Of a stretch of DNA of 64,000 nt, positions 9,186 through 19,584 are shown piece after piece. Position 1 is the stretch's first letter. Each line of letters begins with the position of its first letter. Location of the stretch: NCBI RefSeq assembly GCF_016801775.1, contig NZ_CP069004.1, positions 1,178,001-1,242,000 of the forward strand, written 5' to 3'. The notes beneath the pieces are model-generated. The model made no database searches and was not told where the DNA came from. It saw only the letters and a list, made by a program, of their open reading frames with translations. Made by a program: the position numbers and the translations under genes. The DNA is from Sulfitobacter mediterraneus (lineage in GTDB: Bacteria; Pseudomonadota; Alphaproteobacteria; Rhodobacterales; Rhodobacteraceae).

Positions 9186-11233
9186 GGATCGCGCGGCGCT
9201 TTGGGCCAATTGGTCCAAAGCCGTTCGCCTGTGCGGGCGCGCGCGGTTGTGATTTGCCAGTCCCGCGCGCCCTTGCGCAGGGCCAATGCACCGGTTTTCC
9301 GCAATGCTGCAGGATCGAAAATCAGGCAGTCAGCACCCGCGATCCAGGGTGCATCCACGGACACCACGACAATCTGCTGCGCCGAACATCCCTTGAAGCT
9401 GGCCAGCGCCCGCTTGCCAGACAGATGCTGCACGGGGCCGTTTTTCCACCGGGCGGCGGCCTGATCCTGCCTTGCCCCATCGCCATCGTTCTCCAGCCAG
9501 ATCTGTGCAACGAACCCAGCGCCTTTGGCCTTGCTCAAGGCGCGGGCCTCCGACCCCATCACCCCGACCAAGGTGCCCTGTTCGGCAATCAACACATCTG
9601 GCCGCTCCGCCCCCCGCCAAAGCAGCAGCGCCGCCGCCATCATCACCGGCCCGCCCCAGCGCAAGCGACCCTGCCAGAGCACCAGCACCAAAAACCCCAA
9701 TGCCAGAACCGGCAGCACGGATGGCCCCGGCGCCACAACATAGCCCCGCGCACCATCCAGCGTTGCCACCTGATGCGCCACCCAAAGGATCCACGACAAC
9801 CCCCATCCCATTGGCCAAAGCCCCAATGCCTCCAGCCCGAAGGGCCATAATACCAGCGCCAAAACGGCCGCTGGGATCACCAGAACCCCCATCAACGGAA
9901 CCGACAGAAGATTGGCCACCAATCCATAATGGGCGATGGTATTGAAATGTGCCGCCGCTATTGGCGCTGTGGCAAATCCTGCCACTGCCGAGGACAGAAC
10001 CGTGGCCAGAACCACCCTGCCCCAACGCGGCATCTGCGGGAGCGGCGCATCACGCAGGCAGCCGAAGACAGCAACCAGGGCCACCGTCGCGGCAAAGGAC
10101 ATCTGAAAGCCCGGCCCGGTCAGTGCCTCTGGCCGCAGCAGCAAAACAATCGTTGCAGCCACCGCCACCGCCCGCAGCGAAATCGCCCGCCGCCCGATCA
10201 ACAACGCCCCAAGCGCCGTCCCTACCATGATAAACGCCCGTTCGGTCGCGACATTGCCGCCCGACAACGCCAGATACCCCGCCGCAGCAACCAGCGCACA
10301 AACCGCGGCAATTTTTTTGGTTGGCCAATAAAGAGCAGTATAGGGGATCGCACTCAGCAGAACGCGCAGGGCACCAAGAACCACCGCTGCAAGCAATCCC
10401 ATGTGTAGGCCCGAAATTGCCAACAAATGCGCGAGATTGCTGGCCCGCAAATCCTCCAACGTACTGCGGGGAATGGCGCTGCGGTCTCCCGTGGTCAACG
10501 CCGCAGCAAAACCGCCGATCTCGCCGGGCAAGATGTTTCGAATATGGGCCGAGATGGCCATTCGCGTCCGAAACAACATCAGATCCAGCGTGCCGTGCTC
10601 GGGCCACGCGGCCCCCATCAACGGCACACGGGTATAGCCAACAGCACCGAGTTGGGCAAACCAGGCATGGCGCTGAAAATCAAAGCCGTCCGGCTCCACC
10701 GGGCCGGAGGGCGGCGACAAATGCGCCGTGGTCATCACCCGCAGTCCCGGTTCGGGGGTGATACCCTGGGTTTTGCTGTGCAAGGAGATCCGCACCCGCG
10801 CGGGGGTCCGCTCCGGCGGTACGCGTTCCAACTGCACACGGTCCAGCGTCAGGCGCAGGGCATCCGATTGACTGCGGTCCATAGCGATGATCCGGCCTTC
10901 AACCGCGCCGTAATACCGCCAGCCCAGAACCGGATTGGTTAAGCTATGTGCCCGCAGTCCGGCAACGGTGAACCCGGTCACAATCAGCGCCCCTGCGATG
11001 GCCAGTGGTGCCGCCGCCTCGGACAGGAACACCGCCAGCACCGCCAAGGCCACGGCCACCCCCGCCAAGACAGGGTAAAGCACCAAAGCAGGCTCAAAAC
11101 GCAGGCTGAAATAGCACCCGATGCCAATGGCGAGACAAACCGGCACCCAGCCCAGCATCATCCCGCGTTGCGCCAGCATCATCTGGCCCAACGCCGATTT
11201 TACCCAAATGGACAGCGCCGCGGCCCGCCCCAT
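9179..11233 (-). CDS. comEC: ComEC/Rec2 family inner-membrane DNA uptake protein
   Basis: Predicted channel for single-stranded DNA entry during natural transformation, also needed for uptake of gene-transfer-agent DNA in relatives. The 684-residue protein has two N-terminal membrane helices, a DUF4131-like OB region (~95-180), and the Competence domain (~200-480) with [12 protein letters not shown] and [13 protein letters not shown] followed by many hydrophobic helices. The C-terminal part shows no metallo-beta-lactamase HxHxDH motif, so any nuclease domain is reduced or absent. I prefer ATG 11233, preceded by a G-rich ribosome site, over ATG 11296. Confidence 0.88.
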   Translation of the reverse strand: MGRAAALSIWVKSALGQMMLAQRGMMLGWVPVCLAIGIGCYFSLRFEPALVLYPVLAGVAVALAVLAVFLSEAAAPLAIAGALIVTGFTVAGLRAHSLTNPVLGWRYYGAVEGRIIAMDRSQSDALRLTLDRVQLERVPPERTPARVRISLHSKTQGITPEPGLRVMTTAHLSPPSGPVEPDGFDFQRHAWFAQLGAVGYTRVPLMGAAWPEHGTLDLMLFRTRMAISAHIRNILPGEIGGFAAALTTGDRSAIPRSTLEDLRASNLAHLLAISGLHMGLLAAVVLGALRVLLSAIPYTALYWPTKKIAAVCALVAAAGYLALSGGNVATERAFIMVGTALGALLIGRRAISLRAVAVAATIVLLLRPEALTGPGFQMSFAATVALVAVFGCLRDAPLPQMPRWGRVVLATVLSSAVAGFATAPIAAAHFNTIAHYGLVANLLSVPLMGVLVIPAAVLALVLWPFGLEALGLWPMGWGLSWILWVAHQVATLDGARGYVVAPGPSVLPVLALGFLVLVLWQGRLRWGGPVMMAAALLLWRGAERPDVLIAEQGTLVGVMGSEARALSKAKGAGFVAQIWLENDGDGARQDQAAARWKNGPVQHLSGKRALASFKGCSAQQIVVVSVDAPWIAGADCLIFDPAALRKTGALALRKGARDWQITTARARTGERLWTNWPKAPRDPQ

Positions 11234-11357
11234 GCTTGCCCCCGTTCCCCGCACTGGATAGACAGACGGGAAATCTACGGCGCGGATGGTTAGCAAATGG
11301 TAAACACCAGCAGCCCCAGCCGCCGCGCCGCCTTATCCAGTTAAGAAAGACACTGTC

Positions 11358-12758
11358 ATGTCCGCATCTGTTGTGACCCGTTTTGCCCCATCGCCCACCG
11401 GCTTTTTGCACATTGGCGGGGCACGCACCGCCCTGTTCAACTGGCTTTATGCCCGTGGTCGGGGCGGCAAATTCCTTTTGCGGATCGAGGATACGGACAG
11501 GGCGCGGTCTACCCCCGAAGCAACAGAGGCCATCTTGCAGGGCATGGCCTGGCTTGGCCTTGATCATGATGGTGAAATTGTCAGTCAGTTTGACAACGCC
11601 CCGCGCCACGCCGAAGTTGCGCTGGATCTGCTGGCACAAGGCAAGGCCTACAAATGCTTTGCCACCCAAGACGAGATCACCGCCTTCCGCGAGGCCGCCC
11701 GCGCCGAAGGGCGCAGCACTCTTTACCATTCACCTTGGCGCGATGCCGCCCCCGAAACCCACCCCGATGCGCCCTATGTAGTGCGCATCAAAGCGCCGCA
11801 AACCGGCGAAACCGTGATCCGCGATCAGGTGCAGGGCGATGTCACCATCCGAAACGATCAGCTGGACGACATGGTTCTGTTACGCTCTGACGGTACACCG
11901 GTCTATATGCTGGCCGTGGTGGTGGATGATCATGATATGGGCGTGACACATGTGGTGCGGGGCGATGACCACCTCAACAATGCCGCCCGGCAGATGATGA
12001 TCTATGATGCGATGGGCTGGGACGTGCCGGTCTGGGCGCATATTCCGCTGATTCACGGGCCGGATGGCAAGAAACTGTCGAAACGTCACGGCGCCTTGGG
12101 CGCACAGGAATATCAGGCCATGGGCTATCCTGCCGCTGGCATGCGCAATTATCTGGCCCGTTTGGGCTGGAGCCATGGGGATGACGAGTTTTTTACCGAT
12201 GCGCAGGCACAGGAATGGTTTGATCTGAGCGGTATCCGCAAAAGCCCCGCGCAGTTCGATCTCAAGAAGCTTGAGAACATCTGCGGTCAGCATATTGCGG
12301 TGACGGATGATGCTGCATTGCGGCGTGAAACCGAGGCTTATTTGCAAGCAGCAGGCGAACCGGCCTTTTCTGACGCCCAGTCATCCGCTTTTGAGGCTGC
12401 GCTTTATTGTCTCAAGGAGCGGGCCAAGACATTGCCGGAACTCGTTGAAAAGGCACACTTTGCCCTCACGTCCCGCCCCATTGAACCGGATGAGAAGGCT
12501 GCAAAAAACCTCGATACGGTATCCCGTGGTATACTGGCGGAATTGACGCCGCATCTGCAAAATGCTAGCTGGGACAGAGAAACGCTGGAAGAGGTTCTGA
12601 ACGGCTTTGCCGCCGCGAAAGACACCAAGTTTGGCAAGTTGGCAGGGCCGCTCCGCGCGGCCCTTGCTGGGCGGGCCGTCACACCATCTGTCTTTGACAT
12701 GATGCTTGTGTTGGGACGTGACGAAACCCTGGCCCGATTGACAGAGGCCTCTGCCTGA
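11358..12758 (+). CDS. gltX: Glutamyl-tRNA synthetase
   Basis: Charges tRNA(Glu), and possibly tRNA(Gln) if a GatCAB pathway is present. The 466-residue class Ib synthetase has the HIGH-type motif [16 protein letters not shown] near residue 15, [10 protein letters not shown] for glutamate recognition, and the KLSKR signature in [10 protein letters not shown]. The C-terminal anticodon-binding domain is present. Alphaproteobacteria often have two GltX paralogues; which one this is cannot be decided here. It is divergent from comEC. Confidence 0.95.
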   Translation: MSASVVTRFAPSPTGFLHIGGARTALFNWLYARGRGGKFLLRIEDTDRARSTPEATEAILQGMAWLGLDHDGEIVSQFDNAPRHAEVALDLLAQGKAYKCFATQDEITAFREAARAEGRSTLYHSPWRDAAPETHPDAPYVVRIKAPQTGETVIRDQVQGDVTIRNDQLDDMVLLRSDGTPVYMLAVVVDDHDMGVTHVVRGDDHLNNAARQMMIYDAMGWDVPVWAHIPLIHGPDGKKLSKRHGALGAQEYQAMGYPAAGMRNYLARLGWSHGDDEFFTDAQAQEWFDLSGIRKSPAQFDLKKLENICGQHIAVTDDAALRRETEAYLQAAGEPAFSDAQSSAFEAALYCLKERAKTLPELVEKAHFALTSRPIEPDEKAAKNLDTVSRGILAELTPHLQNASWDRETLEEVLNGFAAAKDTKFGKLAGPLRAALAGRAVTPSVFDMMLVLGRDETLARLTEASA

Positions 12759-12871
12759 GAACTGGTTAACCGTTTCTCAAGGCGGGAGGGGATAACAGAC
12801 AAGGCAGCCTTTTCGGGGGCTGGCCAAGACGGCGGTCACCTGTACCGCAAAAACATTCGGGAAGGGACCAT

Positions 12872-14167
12872 ATGACTGAAACAAAGAAATCCGCAACGCT
12901 GACAATTGATGGCAAAAGCTACGATTTGCCCATCTTTTCGCCAACGGCTGGTCCTGATGTGCTCGATATTCGCAAGCTGTATGCTCAGGCGGATGTCTTC
13001 ACCTATGACCCCGGCTTTACCTCGACTGCGTCTTGCGACAGCACCATCACCTTTATTGATGGCGAGGAAGGCGTGTTGCTACACCGCGGCTATCCGATTG
13101 ATCAACTGGCAGGCAAATCGCATTACCTCGAAGTGTGCTACCTGCTGCTCTATGGTGAGCTGCCCTCCCCCGCAGAGCTGGAAGATTTCGAATCCCGCGT
13201 GACCAACCACACCATGCTGCACGAACAGATGATGTATCTGTTCCGTGGCTTCCGCCGGGATGCGCATCCAATGGCCATCATGGTGGGTGTTGTGGGCGCG
13301 ATGTCGGCATTTTATCACGACAGCACGGACATCTCTGATCCATGGCAGCGTGAGGTCGCCTCGATCCGCATGATCGCCAAGATGCCAACCATTGCCGCGA
13401 TGGCCTATAAATACACCATCGGTCAGCCATTTGAGTATCCGCGCAACGATCTTGACTATGCGTCCAACTTCCTGCGCATGTGTTTTGCCGTTCCTGCACA
13501 GGACTATGAGGTAAACCCGATCCTGAGCCGCGCGATGGACCGTATCTTTACCCTGCACGCCGATCACGAACAGAACGCATCGACTTCGACCGTGCGTTTG
13601 GCATCGTCCTCTGGCGCCAACCCCTTTGCCTGTATCGCGGCGGGCATTGCCTGTCTTTGGGGTCCGGCACATGGCGGCGCCAACCAGGCCTGTCTGGAAA
13701 TGCTCAAGGAAATCGGCACGCCTGATCGCATTCCTGAATTCATCGCCCGCGCCAAGGACAAGAACGATCCATTCCGTCTGATGGGCTTTGGCCACCGCGT
13801 TTACAAAAACTTTGATCCACGGGCCACCGTGATGAAAGAAAGTGCGGACGAAGTGCTCGAACTGCTGGGTGTTGAAAACAATCCGGTGCTTCAGGTCGCC
13901 AAGGAGCTTGAGCGTCAGGCGCTGGAAGATCCGTATTTCGCGGAAAAGAAACTGTTCCCGAACGTCGATTTCTATTCCGGCATCATCCTGGAGGCCATGG
14001 GCTTCCCCACATCGATGTTCACCCCGATCTTTGCCCTTTCACGGACCGTCGGCTGGATTTCCCAGTGGAAAGAGATGATCGGGGATCCACAGAACAAGAT
14101 CGGCCGTCCACGCCAGCTTTATCTCGGCGAGACCAGCCGCGACTATGTGGATATCGAAAACCGCTAA
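12872..14167 (+). CDS. gltA: Citrate synthase (type I)
   Basis: Condenses oxaloacetate and acetyl-CoA in the TCA cycle. The 431-residue protein has the catalytic His of [15 protein letters not shown], His308 in [13 protein letters not shown], and the Asp of NVDFYSGI. The N-terminal beta domain with [13 protein letters not shown] is typical of the hexameric, NADH-sensitive bacterial type, although inhibition cannot be inferred directly. GGGAAGGGA precedes the ATG. It stands as a single gene followed by a strong terminator. Confidence 0.97.
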   Translation: MTETKKSATLTIDGKSYDLPIFSPTAGPDVLDIRKLYAQADVFTYDPGFTSTASCDSTITFIDGEEGVLLHRGYPIDQLAGKSHYLEVCYLLLYGELPSPAELEDFESRVTNHTMLHEQMMYLFRGFRRDAHPMAIMVGVVGAMSAFYHDSTDISDPWQREVASIRMIAKMPTIAAMAYKYTIGQPFEYPRNDLDYASNFLRMCFAVPAQDYEVNPILSRAMDRIFTLHADHEQNASTSTVRLASSSGANPFACIAAGIACLWGPAHGGANQACLEMLKEIGTPDRIPEFIARAKDKNDPFRLMGFGHRVYKNFDPRATVMKESADEVLELLGVENNPVLQVAKELERQALEDPYFAEKKLFPNVDFYSGIILEAMGFPTSMFTPIFALSRTVGWISQWKEMIGDPQNKIGRPRQLYLGETSRDYVDIENR

Positions 14168-14192
14168 GTTCCGGATCCAGATCCAAACTGAC

Positions 14193-14221
14193 AAACGCCC
14201 CGGTGTTTCCGGGGCGTTTTT
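14193..14221 (+). terminator. Intrinsic terminator after gltA
   Basis: An AAACGCCCCGG / CCGGGGCGTTT stem with a short TGTTT loop is followed by a T run, about 25 bases after the gltA stop. Confidence 0.92.
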
Positions 14222-14537
14222 CGTTCAACAGCCTGTTTCCAGATCAGAAACAATGAACCACAGCCAAGGCTGACGTCTACTCGCCCCTAAGCTGCAGGTC
14301 CCGCCCTTAAGAACCCCTAAAGGTCAAATGCCCTTTGATTCGTTGACCAGATCAACCGATTCATCAGGGTTTTGCCGCCAATCCACCCGCCCAATTTTGA
14401 CACTTTGTCTTGCTTTGGCGCTAAATGAGGCGCGGATGTGGCATTGTTTCTGGCGCTGTGACAATGCCCTGCTCAAACTTGACCGGACGCGCCCCGCCCC
14501 CCTATCGTCAGAGCAACGTAAATCAGGGTGCGATCTA
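14222..14537. other. Intergenic region with little recognisable content
   Basis: No convincing gene is seen here on either strand. A TTGACA at 14397-14402 could be a -35 element for the small ORFs that follow, but no good -10 lies at the right distance (CTAAAT 18 bases later is the best). A weak GTTGA/TCAAC inverted repeat is at 14342-14356. Confidence 0.5.
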
Positions 14538-14666
14538 ATGATGGAAATTCTGGCGACATGCTGCGCCTTGCTGGTGTTAACAGGTATCGCGGTCCAGGCG
14601 GGCCGTCTTTGGGTCACAGCAGCGATCTGTGCCAAGGCGCAGAACGCACAAAGGAACATGCGATGA
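14538..14666 (+). CDS. Small membrane-type ORF, unknown
   Basis: A 42-codon frame from ATG 14538 encodes one hydrophobic segment (residues ~4-20, ILATCCALLVLTGIAVQ) and a basic tail. Its stop overlaps the next start (ATGA at 14663-14666), which argues that both are translated and coupled. No family is recognised, and it could instead be a non-coding leader of the next gene. Confidence 0.4.
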   Translation: MMEILATCCALLVLTGIAVQAGRLWVTAAICAKAQNAQRNMR

Positions 14667-14962
14667 GCAAGAAAATGACGCATCGCCACCTGTGCTGGGA
14701 CAGCGCGGCCAATATGATGCCCGTTGCCGCCGCAACAGAACCCTGCCCGCAAGGGGTACTGGTGCCAAATACGCAAGAAAACCATGACCAGATTGCCGTG
14801 GTTTACGACAAGGGCAATCCGCCGCCCGAGATTACCATCAAAGAGATTTCCGGTACCGTGCATACCGTGCTTGCCGATGGAGTGGCCGTTGCCGTTGTGG
14901 CGCGGGCCACCGGCCCTGCGCCCCGTGTTGATGAGGTGCTGTTGGTGGAGCGGAGCCTGTAG
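14663..14962 (+). CDS. Hypothetical protein, 99 residues
   Basis: Not recognised. It starts at the ATG overlapping the preceding stop, with AAAGGA about 8 bases upstream. The N-terminal part contains His, Cys and Trp (HRHLCWDS), then a segment rich in beta-formers (QIAVVYDKG, ITIKEISGTVHTVL, GVAVAVVARATG) that suggests a small beta-rich domain. Codon use resembles the neighbouring genes. It converges on the paaG-like gene with a gap of about 40 bases. Confidence 0.6.
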   Translation: MSKKMTHRHLCWDSAANMMPVAAATEPCPQGVLVPNTQENHDQIAVVYDKGNPPPEITIKEISGTVHTVLADGVAVAVVARATGPAPRVDEVLLVERSL

Positions 14963-15001
14963 GCCAGGCCAAGAATCCACCCCATCCGAACATGGACAGG
15001 A

Positions 15002-15778
15002 TCAGCGGCCCTCGAACTTGGCCGCGCGTTTTTCGGTAAAGGCCAACACGCCCTCTTTGAAGTCACGCGATTTGCCGCAAACGCCCTGTTGTTGCGCCTC
15101 AAGCGTCAGCTGTTCTTCCAATGTGTTGTCCCAGCTGGCGCGGATCACCTCTTTGGCCGCCTGATAGGCCGCTGTTGGCCCTGCGCCCAGTTGCGCCGCC
15201 TTGCCGCGCCAATGAGCGTCAAAATCGGCATCCGGCACCGCCTCCCAGATCATGCCCCAATCATCGGCCTGACGGGCCGAGATATTGTCGGCAAACAGTG
15301 CCGCGCCCATCGCTTTGGCCATGCCCATCTGACGCGGCAGCGTATAGGTGCCGCCAGCGTCCGGGATCAGACCAATCCGGGTGAAGGCCTGCAGGAAATA
15401 GGAAGATTCCGTTGCAAAAACCACATCCGCTGCCAGCGCGAGATTTGCCCCTGCCCCCGCAGCCGCACCATTCACGGCCGCAATGGTTGGCACCGGACAA
15501 TTCACAATCGCCCGCAACATCGGCGCATATTCGTCCCGCAAAGTGCGTTCCAGATCAACCGAAGCACCGGATGCACGATCCCCCAGATCCTGACCGGAAC
15601 AAAACGCCCGACCAGATCCGGTGATGACAACCACACGGGCATCCTTGCCGCCTTGGGTAACCGCATGGGCAATCTCGGCACGCATCTGGGTGGTGAGCGC
15701 GTTCATCTTGTCGGGCCGGTTCATCGTGATCAGGGCCACGTTGTCCGAAACGTCATAGGTGATCGTTTGATAGTCCAT
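15002..15778 (-). CDS. paaG: Enoyl-CoA hydratase/isomerase, PaaG-like
   Basis: A 258-residue crotonase-fold enzyme. AFCSGQDLGDR (~60-70) and NGAAAGAGANLALAAD (~105-120) build the oxyanion hole and CoA site, and IGLIPDAGGTYTLPR carries the Asp characteristic of PaaG-type isomerases (ring-1,2-epoxyphenylacetyl-CoA isomerase). No other phenylacetate genes are nearby, so a more general enoyl-CoA isomerase/hydratase role is possible. The start at 15778 has an AAGGA site; the upstream in-frame ATG at 15820 adds 14 atypical residues. It is last in the ccm run. Confidence 0.82.
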   Translation of the reverse strand: MDYQTITYDVSDNVALITMNRPDKMNALTTQMRAEIAHAVTQGGKDARVVVITGSGRAFCSGQDLGDRASGASVDLERTLRDEYAPMLRAIVNCPVPTIAAVNGAAAGAGANLALAADVVFATESSYFLQAFTRIGLIPDAGGTYTLPRQMGMAKAMGAALFADNISARQADDWGMIWEAVPDADFDAHWRGKAAQLGAGPTAAYQAAKEVIRASWDNTLEEQLTLEAQQQGVCGKSRDFKEGVLAFTEKRAAKFEGR

Positions 15779-15851
15779 TTTGTCAGTCCTTGATTGCCGG
15801 CATTTGGCGCAAGTTATCAAAGCCAGCGGGAGGGACCAGCGAAACCGCGCG

Positions 15852-16304
15852 TCAGCCCTTCAAAATATCATCCAGCCGCGCTTGTTCTTCCGCGTTCAGC
15901 GGGGTGTCGGCAGAGGCCACAGCTTTGGACCGACCGCGCAGATAGATCATACCGGCCCCACCTGCAAAAAGCAGCATGAGCGGCCCCGCCCCCCAAAGCA
16001 GCCAATTGGCCCCTGTGTTGTCCGGCTTGAGCAGAACATATTCGCCGTAACGGTCCACGATAAATGCGACCGCCTGCGCGTCCGTATCCCCCGCCACAAG
16101 CCGATCACGCAGCAAGATCCGCAAATCCCGCGCAAGGCTTGCATTGCTTTCGTCAATGCTCTCGTTGCGGCACACCAAACAGCGCAGCCCTTTGGACAGC
16201 TCACGCGCCCGCGCCTCAAGTGCGGGATCGTCCAGCACCTCATCAGGTTGGACCGCGGCCAAAGGGCTGGCCAGCAACATCAGGATCAGGGCGATGCGTT
16301 TCAT
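15852..16304 (-). CDS. ccmH: Cytochrome c maturation protein CcmH (CycL-type)
   Basis: Thiol-disulfide partner that keeps apocytochrome c reduced for haem ligation. The 150-residue protein has an N-terminal signal (~1-18), the CcmH redox motif LRCLVCRNESIDES with the CXXC pair, a helical periplasmic domain, one membrane helix (~104-122, WGAGPLMLLFAGGAGMIYL) and a short tail. Length matches the short CcmH/Ccl2 form rather than the fused CcmHI. It overlaps ccmF by 4 bases, as is typical. Confidence 0.95.
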   Translation of the reverse strand: MKRIALILMLLASPLAAVQPDEVLDDPALEARARELSKGLRCLVCRNESIDESNASLARDLRILLRDRLVAGDTDAQAVAFIVDRYGEYVLLKPDNTGANWLLWGAGPLMLLFAGGAGMIYLRGRSKAVASADTPLNAEEQARLDDILKG

Positions 16305-18262
16305 TCGGCAGGCACCGCGCTGAACTTGCGGGCGCCAGCCGCCACACGGAACCGCCTGTCAGACAGGCTCAGCAATCCGCCAAGCGCCATGAGGGCACAG
16401 CCGATCCAGATCCAGTTGGTCATGGGTTTGATATAGGTCCGCACGGTCCAGCCGCCGTTGTCCTGCTGATCCCCGATCACCACATAGACATCGCGCAACA
16501 GATTGTAATCAATCGCGGCTTCGGTCGTGGGCATCTGCGCAACCGGGTAAAACCGTTTCTCCGGTGTCATTTTCGCGATCTCTGAACCGTCTTTGGCCAG
16601 TGTCACAAAACCGGTTGTCGAAAGGTAGTTCGGCCCGCGCAATTCCTGCACATCCGTCAGCGTCAGCGTGTAGCTGCCCACATCAAACGGCGTGTCGATC
16701 TGCGCCACGCGAATATCATCCACGGTCCAGGCCGTCAGACCGGCGATGCCCGCCATCGTCACGCCCAGCCCGCCATGAGCCACCGCCTTGCCCCAGTCGG
16801 CACGCGGCAGACGCCACAAACGACCCAGCCGGTTCGCCCCTCGCCCGGTCCGTTGCATCAACTCCACCACAGTGCCAGACACCAGCCAAGCGCCAAGGAA
16901 AAGACCCATGGGCCCCAACATGCTGCGCCCGGTCTGCATCACAAAGGCCAGCCCCGCGACGGCCAAAGCCAACACAAAAACATAGCGCAGCGGCCACATC
17001 GCGCGGGATATCCGCGCCCGTTTCCATGGCAAAACGCTGCCCACCGGCAAAATCAACCCAAGCGCCACCATAAAGGGGGTGAAGGCCGCATTGAAAAACG
17101 GCGGGCCGACGCTGAGCTTGCGGTCAAAGAACATCTCGGCCAACAGGGGCCACATTGTCCCGACAAAGACCACAAAGCAGGCAACCGCCAACAACAGGTT
17201 GTTCACCACCAGCGCGGATTCGCGGCTGACCAGACCAAAGACGCCCTTGGCCTCCATCGCGCCCGCCCGCAGGGTAAACAGCACCAGTGCCCCGCCCATA
17301 AAGAACGCCATGATTGCGAGGATGAACACCCCGCGTTCGGGATCATTCGCAAAAGCATGGACGGAGGTCAGCAGGCCGGAGCGCACGATAAACGTGCCAA
17401 TCAGAGAGAAGCCAAAGGCCAGAATGGCCAACAGGATGGTCCAGCTTTTCAGGCTCTCGCGTTTTTCCACCACAATCGCCGAATGCAGCAGCGCCGCCGC
17501 CAAGAGCCATGGCATAAAGCTGGCGTTTTCAACAGGATCCCAAAACCAGAAGCCGCCCCAGCCCAGCTCATAATAGGCCCACCATGATCCCAATGCGATC
17601 CCGATGGTCAGGAAGATCCATGCCGCCAAGGTCCATGGCCGCACCCAGCGCCCCCAGGCAGCATCCACGCGCCCTTCGATCAAGGCCGCCACGGCAAAGC
17701 TGAACGCCATGCTCAGCCCGACATAGCCGAGGTAAAGAAACGGCGGGTGAAACGCGAGACCGGGATCTTGCAACAGCGGGTTCAGATCCTGCCCGTCAAA
17801 GGGCGGCACCTCAAGGCGCAGAAACGGGTTGGAAGTAAAGATGATAAAGGCAAAGAACGCCACCGCGATGGCTGATTGCACGGCCAGAACCCGCGCCCGC
17901 AAGGTGGGCGGCAAACCACCGCCAAACCATGCCGCCATCGCGCCAAACAAGGTCACAATCAGCACCCAAAGCAGCATCGACCCTTCGTGGTTGCCCCATG
18001 TGCCGCTGATTTTATAGAGCATCGGCTTGGCCGAATGGCTGTTGGCGACCACCACGTTGAGCGAGAAATCAGAGACAACAAAGGCCCATGTCAAAGCGCC
18101 AAAAGACAGCGCCGTCAGCACGAATTGCGCCCCGGCGGCAGGTTCGGCGATGGCCATCCAACCCGGCCAGCGTTTGTGCGCCCCGATCAGCGGCACGATC
18201 ATCTGAACAATCGCCACAGCAAAGGCGAGGATCAGGGCGAAATGTCCAAGTTCTGTTGTCAT
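16301..18262 (-). CDS. ccmF: Haem lyase subunit CcmF
   Basis: Multi-pass inner-membrane protein that attaches haem from holo-CcmE to apocytochrome c. From ATG 18262 it is 653 residues with about 15 membrane helices; the WWD haem-handling domain is clear in WGGFWFWDPVENASFMPW, and a large periplasmic loop precedes the last helix. The ORF can extend to 18298, but the upstream residues are atypical. The ccmE-to-ccmF distance is increased by two lysis genes. Other ccm genes (ccmABCD, ccmG) are not in the window. Confidence 0.95.
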   Translation of the reverse strand: MTTELGHFALILAFAVAIVQMIVPLIGAHKRWPGWMAIAEPAAGAQFVLTALSFGALTWAFVVSDFSLNVVVANSHSAKPMLYKISGTWGNHEGSMLLWVLIVTLFGAMAAWFGGGLPPTLRARVLAVQSAIAVAFFAFIIFTSNPFLRLEVPPFDGQDLNPLLQDPGLAFHPPFLYLGYVGLSMAFSFAVAALIEGRVDAAWGRWVRPWTLAAWIFLTIGIALGSWWAYYELGWGGFWFWDPVENASFMPWLLAAALLHSAIVVEKRESLKSWTILLAILAFGFSLIGTFIVRSGLLTSVHAFANDPERGVFILAIMAFFMGGALVLFTLRAGAMEAKGVFGLVSRESALVVNNLLLAVACFVVFVGTMWPLLAEMFFDRKLSVGPPFFNAAFTPFMVALGLILPVGSVLPWKRARISRAMWPLRYVFVLALAVAGLAFVMQTGRSMLGPMGLFLGAWLVSGTVVELMQRTGRGANRLGRLWRLPRADWGKAVAHGGLGVTMAGIAGLTAWTVDDIRVAQIDTPFDVGSYTLTLTDVQELRGPNYLSTTGFVTLAKDGSEIAKMTPEKRFYPVAQMPTTEAAIDYNLLRDVYVVIGDQQDNGGWTVRTYIKPMTNWIWIGCALMALGGLLSLSDRRFRVAAGARKFSAVPAE

Positions 18263-18335
18263 ACCATGGTTATAGGGCGCAGGGTGCCCCCTTGCCATGG
18301 CCTTTTACATCACGTTTGAGCGCAAAGCGTCGCAG

Positions 18336-18905
18336 TCAGCGCCGCGTCGCCTGCCAAGCGATGAGTGCGGGGTTCTCCTGCGGCGCCAGACTGGCGTTTT
18401 CCAGCGCGGCATCGGTGCCGGTTTGGGCGGCCTGTCCATCATCAAATCTCAACTTTTCAAGAGCTTGCACATTCTCGATCATCTGCGGCACGCGGATCAT
18501 GCTGGCCGCGATGTCGCGTTGAAAATCTTGCGCTTTGACCTGATGACGCGCCCCGAAATAAAACGATACGATGACCCCAAGCAGCCACCAAAGCGGCTCT
18601 GGCACCAGTGCAATGCCTTGCATCCGTTCGGCGAACCACAGCGGGTGCACCATCGCCGAGACGAACAATCCCAGTGTGCCAAGCGCCAGCGCCGGACGCG
18701 GCAAGCGGTTCAAGCCGTCCATGAATCGATCAAACCGGCCCAAACGCGGCACGGCAAACTCTGCGCCCAGCTGGCTCATCGCTTGTTTCTGGATCTCGGC
18801 ACTGCGCCCTGCGCCCGCCTCCGCGTTTTCGCGGAACACTTCAACCGTGTCGCGCAAGACATTGCGGTTGCTTCCAAAAATAAACCCGAAGATGCGTTCG
18901 ATCAT
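18336..18905 (-). CDS. 3TM holin-type protein of gene transfer agent lysis
   Basis: A 189-residue protein with an amphipathic start (MIERIFGFIFG), a charged region, and two adjacent hydrophobic segments (ALALGTLGLFVSAM and EPLWWLLGVIVSFYFG, ~75-120), the pattern of the GTA_holin_3TM family. Such proteins permeabilise the membrane so that the partner endolysin reaches peptidoglycan and releases GTA particles. The ATG at 18905 shares ATGA with the endolysin stop; the in-frame ATG at 18911 would overlap slightly more. Confidence 0.83.
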   Translation of the reverse strand: MIERIFGFIFGSNRNVLRDTVEVFRENAEAGAGRSAEIQKQAMSQLGAEFAVPRLGRFDRFMDGLNRLPRPALALGTLGLFVSAMVHPLWFAERMQGIALVPEPLWWLLGVIVSFYFGARHQVKAQDFQRDIAASMIRVPQMIENVQALEKLRFDDGQAAQTGTDAALENASLAPQENPALIAWQATRR

Positions 18906-19513
18906 CCCCATGCCGCGGTCCTTTGTGCAAATTCTGCATCGCTGAGATGGTATTTGGGATCAATGAATTCTTCAGCCCGTTTGATCCAGCCGCCTTTCCC
19001 GCCAGCAATTGTTCGGGCATATTTGCGGCTGGCAGGTCGCCGGTCCGCAAGGCGGAAATAATAGTTGCGCCGTGCAATGCCGTATGCGTCCACCAGATGA
19101 TCCGGCGCGGCTGACATCGCTTGTGCAGCGGCGGCAACGCTCTGCGGTCCAAGCGCCCCGTCCACCGCCACCACAAACCCCATATCGCAAAGCAGTCGTT
19201 GCAGTATTTTCACCGCATTGGCGCCCGCATTGACGTACATGTCAAAGACGCTCGCTTGTAGCGCCTCGGGCAAATCACCAATGCGCGGTCGTTTGAAATA
19301 GTGCTCAATGAAGATGTCCGTTGCCTGCGCGCGGCTCAGCCGCCGCACGTCTGCAGCGGTCACCCTGCCATCCCCTGTCAGGTCCACGCCAAGGCGGCGC
19401 ATGGTGTGGATCGTGACGCCAAATTTGGTCGCGCCGCCGGGATCATCGGGGTCATTCACAAAGCCGCCTTCGCGGGCGACGATCTGTTTTGCAATTTCTC
19501 TGACCGTTTGCAT
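18902..19513 (-). CDS. GH108-type endolysin (N-acetylmuramidase-like) of GTA lysis
   Basis: A 203-residue peptidoglycan hydrolase. The N-terminal glycoside hydrolase 108 domain holds the catalytic Glu in VAREGGFVNDPDDPGGATKFG (residues ~12-33) and LFIEHY-like IFIEHYFKRP; the C-terminal part has the PG_binding_3 pattern (VNAGANAVKILQ, VDGALGPQSV). There is no signal peptide, so it depends on the adjacent holin. In Rhodobacter capsulatus an endolysin/holin pair of this type lies outside the main GTA structural cluster and lyses producing cells. Here it lies between ccmE and ccmF in the same orientation. Confidence 0.85.
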   Translation of the reverse strand: MQTVREIAKQIVAREGGFVNDPDDPGGATKFGVTIHTMRRLGVDLTGDGRVTAADVRRLSRAQATDIFIEHYFKRPRIGDLPEALQASVFDMYVNAGANAVKILQRLLCDMGFVVAVDGALGPQSVAAAAQAMSAAPDHLVDAYGIARRNYYFRLADRRPASRKYARTIAGGKGGWIKRAEEFIDPKYHLSDAEFAQRTAAWG

Positions 19514-19584
19514 CCGTCCCTCCCCGTTTGGTCGGCAAAGGGAAGGCCAGAATGGTTAATCACCCGTCAGTGCACCGCGCGGTC

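Noticed and set aside
8133-9218. A 361-codon minus-strand frame across moeA and lexA
   Set aside because: It overlaps two confirmed genes and the SOS promoter; no domain pattern is seen.
14324-14980. A 218-codon minus-strand frame across the gap after gltA
   Set aside because: It is antisense to the better small ORFs at 14538 and 14663; the translation is His/Arg/Gln-rich and resembles a shadow frame.
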